Source: Streptomyces ortus (lineage in GTDB: Bacteria; Actinomycetota; Actinomycetes; Streptomycetales; Streptomycetaceae). From it: a stretch of DNA of 64,000 bases. The first letter of the stretch is position 1, and every line of letters begins with the position of its first letter. Location: assembly GCF_026341275.1 (NCBI RefSeq), contig NZ_JAIFZO010000002.1, positions 1,252,361 through 1,316,360 on the forward strand, given 5' to 3'. The translations under genes and the position numbers were made by a program. A model generated the notes under the pieces. That model was not told where the DNA came from and ran no database searches. It saw only the letters and a program-made list of their open reading frames with translations. This document shows, piece after piece, positions 59,933 through 64,000 of this stretch.

Positions 59933-60010
59933 ATCCCGCAGAACGAACCGGGGAGGCGCACCGCGCCTCCCCGGCCCCAGGTCCACCCGTTCGAGTGAGT
60001 GAACCGTTCG

Positions 60011-60101
60011 TCATCCCATCGCGTCATCCCATCGCGTCGTCACACCGCGTCGTCACGTCACGTCGTCACGTCGCGTTGTCACGTCGCGTCGTCACACCGG
60101 G
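60011..60101. repeat. 13-bp minisatellite, seven units, overlapping trpA stop
   Basis: Seven contiguous 13-bp units start at 60011, 60024, 60037, 60050, 60063, 60076 and 60089. The first two are identical (TCATCCCATCGCG); the others are variants of TCGTCACGTCGCG. The last unit covers the trpA stop codon (60092-60094). Confidence 0.9.
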
Positions 60102-60903
60102 CCGCGCACGCCTTTGGCCAGGTCGGCGGCGAGTGCACGGACGGCGTCCAGGCCCGCGTTCTCGTCGGGGGCGTCCAGCATCAGCTTCACGAACGCCGAA
60201 CCGACGATGACACCGTCGGCGAACCCGGCGACCTCGGCCGCCTGTACGGCGTTCGAGACGCCGAGGCCGACACAGACCGGGAGGTCGGTGGTGGCCTTGG
60301 TGCGCCGGACGAGGTCCTGCGCCTGGGCGCCCACGGACGCGCGGGTACCGGTCACACCCATCAGCGAGGCCGCGTACACGAAGCCGGAACCGGCCGCGGT
60401 GATCTCGGCGAGGCGGGCGTCCTTGCTGCTGGGCGCGACGACGAAGACGGTCGCGAGACCGTGCTTCTCCGCGTGCTCCCTCCACAGCCCCGACTCCTGC
60501 ACGGGGAGGTCGGGCAGGATGCATCCGGCGCCGCCCGCCTCGGCGAGCTCGGCGGTGAAGCGCTCGACGCCGTAGCGGTCGATGGGGTTCCAGTACGTCA
60601 TCACCAGGACGGGCCTGCCGGTCGCCTCGTACGCCTCACGCACCGTGCGCATCACGTCGGCGATCTTGACGCCGCCGCGCAGGGCGATGTCGTCGGCGGT
60701 CTGGATGACGGGTCCGTCCAGGACCGGGTCGCTGTGCGGCAGCCCCACCTCGACGACGTCCGCGCCGCCGTCGAAGACGGCCTTGATCGCCGCGATGCCG
60801 CCGTCCACGGTCGGGAAGCCGGCCGGCAGGTACGCGATGAGCGCGGACCGGCCCGCCGCCTTCGCGCCGGCGAGGGTGTCACTCAACAGCTGTACGTTGC
60901 CGC

Positions 60904-60907
<4 letters not shown>
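60092..60907 (-). CDS. trpA: Tryptophan synthase alpha subunit
   Basis: 271 residues from GTG 60907, overlapping the trpB stop (GTGA). [16 protein letters not shown] and the catalytic Glu/Asp in [19 protein letters not shown] are present, as are [12 protein letters not shown] and [18 protein letters not shown] for indole-glycerol phosphate binding. It splits indole-3-glycerol phosphate to indole, which is channelled to TrpB. The stop lies inside a minisatellite. Confidence 0.96.
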
Positions 60908-62196
<1,289 letters not shown>

Positions 62197-62384
62197 GCGG
62201 TTACCTCGCAGGGGCGTCGGCCCCGGGATAGGTCGGAAGGGGGTCACGTAGGTCTCGTCTGCGGTTCGGCAGCGCCCTTCGGGGGCGCGGGGCCGTGACA
62301 TGTGCGGCTCCGCCGCGGGGCGCGCCCAGCCCTCACCGGCCCGCGGTTTCACAACGGGCATCCGGCGGAACGTTTGGACGCGGC

Positions 62385-62690
62385 TCAGCTCACCGCAGGT
62401 GACACGCGCCGACGCCATCGCATGCCGTTCACCTGACCGGGCTCGTCACCGATGACGTACCGCACCCGGCGCCCGTGCACGCGCCGCGCGGGCGCCCGGC
62501 AGCCACGCGGACGGCAGCCGCGGGCGAGCCGGGCGTACGGGCCGTGGGCCACCGGGAGCCCGGGCCGGGTCGCGGGGCCGGCGGGACTCTGCGGACACTC
62601 CCCGACGGCGACGGGCCCCAGGCACGCCGGACCACCGTCGGGGCGGGAGCCCGGACGGGTGGCCGTGGCGGGGGTGCGGTCGGCGCTCAT
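62385..62690 (-). CDS. trpM: Tryptophan biosynthesis modulator TrpM
   Basis: 101 residues as drawn from the ATG at 62688-62690; the start is uncertain because no ribosome site precedes it. The conserved part is the C-terminal half, [20 protein letters not shown] and [20 protein letters not shown], as recalled for TrpM (formerly TrpX) of S. coelicolor. The basic, Cys-containing peptide sits between trpC and trpB and modulates tryptophan production in that species. The N-terminal 45 residues are Pro/Gly-rich and may not be translated. Confidence 0.75.
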   Translation of the reverse strand: MSADRTPATATRPGSRPDGGPACLGPVAVGECPQSPAGPATRPGLPVAHGPYARLARGCRPRGCRAPARRVHGRRVRYVIGDEPGQVNGMRWRRRVSPAVS

Positions 62691-62699
62691 CGGGAGGGG

Positions 62700-63509
62700 T
62701 CAGCCCCGTCCGTGCCGCAGCGCGGGGTGCGCGCCCGCGGCGACCAGGTCGGAGACGGCGGTCTTCGGGTCCCGGCCGGTCACCAGGGACTCGCCGACGA
62801 GTACGGCGTCGGCGCCCGCGTTGGCGTAGGCGATGAGGTCGTGCGGGCCGCGGACACCGGACTCGGCGATCTTCACGATGTGCGCGGGGATCTCGGGCGC
62901 GATGCGCTCGAAGGTGCCGCGGTCGACCTTGAGGTCCTTGAGGTTGCGCGCGTTGACGCCGATGACCTTCGCCCCGGCGTCCACCGCCCGGTCGATCTCG
63001 TCCTCGTCGTGCACCTCGACGAGCGGGGTGAGCCCGATGGACTCGGCGCGCTCGATGAGGGACTCCAGGGCGGGCTGGTCGAGGGCGGCCACGATCAGCA
63101 GCGCGAGGTCGGCCCCGTACGCGCGGGCCTCCCACAGCTGGTACGACGTGACGATGAAGTCCTTGCGCAGCACCGGGATGTCGACCCGGGCCCGGACGGC
63201 CTCCAGGTCGGCCAGCGAGCCGCCGAAGCGGCGCTGCTCGGTGAGCACGGAGATGACGGCCGCGCCGCCCGCCTCGTAGTCCGCGGCGAGGGCCGCGGGG
63301 TCGGCGATCGCGGCGAGCGCGCCCTTGGACGGGCTGGAGCGCTTGACCTCGCAGATGACCTTGACGCCGTCGCCGCGCAGGGCCGCGACACCGTCCTTGG
63401 CGGGCTGAGCCTTCGCGGCGCGCTCCTTGAGCTCGTCGAGGCTGACCCGCGCCTGCCGTTCCGCGAGGTCGGCACGGACTCCGTCGATGATCTCGTCGAG
63501 CACACTCAC
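62700..63509 (-). CDS. trpC: Indole-3-glycerol phosphate synthase
   Basis: 269 residues from GTG 63509, with GGAAGGGGG upstream. The TIM-barrel motifs are [20 protein letters not shown] (catalytic Lys), [53 protein letters not shown] and [17 protein letters not shown]. It closes the pyrrole ring of tryptophan. It is the first gene of trpC-trpM-trpB-trpA. The frame is open to 63623 but without a better start. Confidence 0.96.
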   Translation of the reverse strand: MSVLDEIIDGVRADLAERQARVSLDELKERAAKAQPAKDGVAALRGDGVKVICEVKRSSPSKGALAAIADPAALAADYEAGGAAVISVLTEQRRFGGSLADLEAVRARVDIPVLRKDFIVTSYQLWEARAYGADLALLIVAALDQPALESLIERAESIGLTPLVEVHDEDEIDRAVDAGAKVIGVNARNLKDLKVDRGTFERIAPEIPAHIVKIAESGVRGPHDLIAYANAGADAVLVGESLVTGRDPKTAVSDLVAAGAHPALRHGRG

Positions 63510-63701
63510 GCGAGCGGCCCCCTTCCCAGACGGTGAACGGTTGAAGCAGTTGAAGCGGTTGGTGCGCTTGGTGCGGTTCCGCGTAGACCGGGTTTCGTCG
63601 CATCGGGCGAAACCGGTGGTCACTGCGATGGTATCCGCAGGAGGGCTTGGGCCTCACATCCGGTTGACGCCGGTCCCACTACCTGGACGTTCCCTGATTG
63701 A

Positions 63702-64000
63702 TCAAGGGTGCAGCCAGCCACCGAACGGCAGGTTCCGGACAACGGTGAAGACCAGCGACAACGCGCCGAGGCTCCACAGCAGGGGCGGGCCGGGATCGAT
63801 GTCCATCGGCCGGCCGCGGGCCGTGCGGACCACCCAGACGGTCCACAGCGCGGCGAAGACCAGATAGCCGAGCACGGCGAGCGCGTTGGCCCCGAGGGCC
63901 GCCCCGAGGTCGCCGTGCACGACGGCGTAAGCGCTGCGCAGCCCTCCGCAGCCGGGGCAGTACAGGCCGGCGTAACGGAGCAGGGGGCAGGCGGGGTAGT
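63702..64000 (-). CDS. DUF2752 family membrane protein (5' end outside window)
   Basis: The visible part has 98 codons and no start within the window. CPLLRYAGLYCPGCGGLRSA is the DUF2752 signature (paired Cys of the CPGCG motif), followed by two membrane helices (ANALAVLGYLVFAALWTVWV and LLWSLGALSLVFTVVRNLPF). The role is unknown. It lies upstream of trpC in the same direction, with 192 bp between them. Confidence 0.88.
   Translation of the reverse strand, partial: YPACPLLRYAGLYCPGCGGLRSAYAVVHGDLGAALGANALAVLGYLVFAALWTVWVVRTARGRPMDIDPGPPLLWSLGALSLVFTVVRNLPFGGWLHP

Noticed and set aside
60011..60101. The 13-bp array as a CRISPR
   Set aside because: The units are contiguous with no spacers and far too short.

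Overview
The window is high-GC actinobacterial chromosome, almost certainly Streptomyces. The codon bias gives strong third-position GC, GTG and TTG starts are frequent, and gene order is typical of the genus: polA, an ANTAR regulator, a branched-chain amino-acid ABC operon, pyk, chitosanase, gltBD, lgt, trpC-trpM-trpB-trpA. No prophage, insertion sequence, CRISPR array or rRNA was seen. There is one tRNA gene.

Layout. 1-5 kb: the 3' part of a DUF3068 gene, a tiny SPW_0924-type membrane protein, a secreted lytic transglycosylase, a DUF4184 membrane protein and a small secreted protein. 5-12 kb: polA, read leftward, then rightward genes for a molybdopterin oxidoreductase (FdhF/YdeP type), a hotdog thioesterase, a lipoprotein and a membrane protein. 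12-18 kb: a five-gene ABC importer operon (substrate-binding lipoprotein, LivH, an N-terminally extended LivM, LivG, LivF) facing the ANTAR response regulator PdtaR. 18.7-21 kb: tRNA-Leu(CAA), a freestanding HTH plus LAGLIDADG-type protein, and pyruvate kinase. 21-35 kb is more accessory: a SIMPL protein, a Tat-exported 5'-nucleotidase, a two-gene decarboxylase/N-hydroxylase unit resembling desA-desB of siderophore synthesis, aminopeptidase N, a receiver-only response regulator, chorismate mutase, an AraC regulator divergent from a GH35 beta-galactosidase, a trypsin-like protease, and a metalloprotease-like protein with a zinc ribbon.

35.8-46.3 kb is a compact steroid C/D-ring catabolic locus that matches the mycobacterial KstR2 regulon in content and largely in order: two SDRs, echA20, ipdA, ipdB, ipdC, fadA6, kstR2, ipdF and two acyl-CoA dehydrogenases. 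Two divergent promoter regions each carry a KstR2-like palindrome, so the locus appears to be controlled by its own repressor. fadD3, the HIP-CoA ligase gene, and the ring A/B genes are not in the window. A stand-alone cytochrome b paralogue (46.3-48 kb) follows.

48-64 kb returns to conserved chromosome: an alpha-helical repeat protein with a small partner, GH46 chitosanase, gltD/gltB preceded by GlnR-like boxes, a VIT-family transporter, lgt, a membrane-anchored DsbA-like thioredoxin, trpA, trpB, trpM, trpC, and the 3' part of a DUF2752 gene.

A GC-rich repeat (core GGGGCGCGGGGAAC) recurs at least ten times in gaps, mostly at gene 3' ends, often as inverted or tandem copies. Other non-coding structure includes a 13-bp x 7 minisatellite running into the trpA stop, an 11-bp x 6 tandem array between the araC-type gene and the beta-galactosidase gene, and several strong hairpin terminators. 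Product calls come from motifs and recalled family resemblance; no database search was run.
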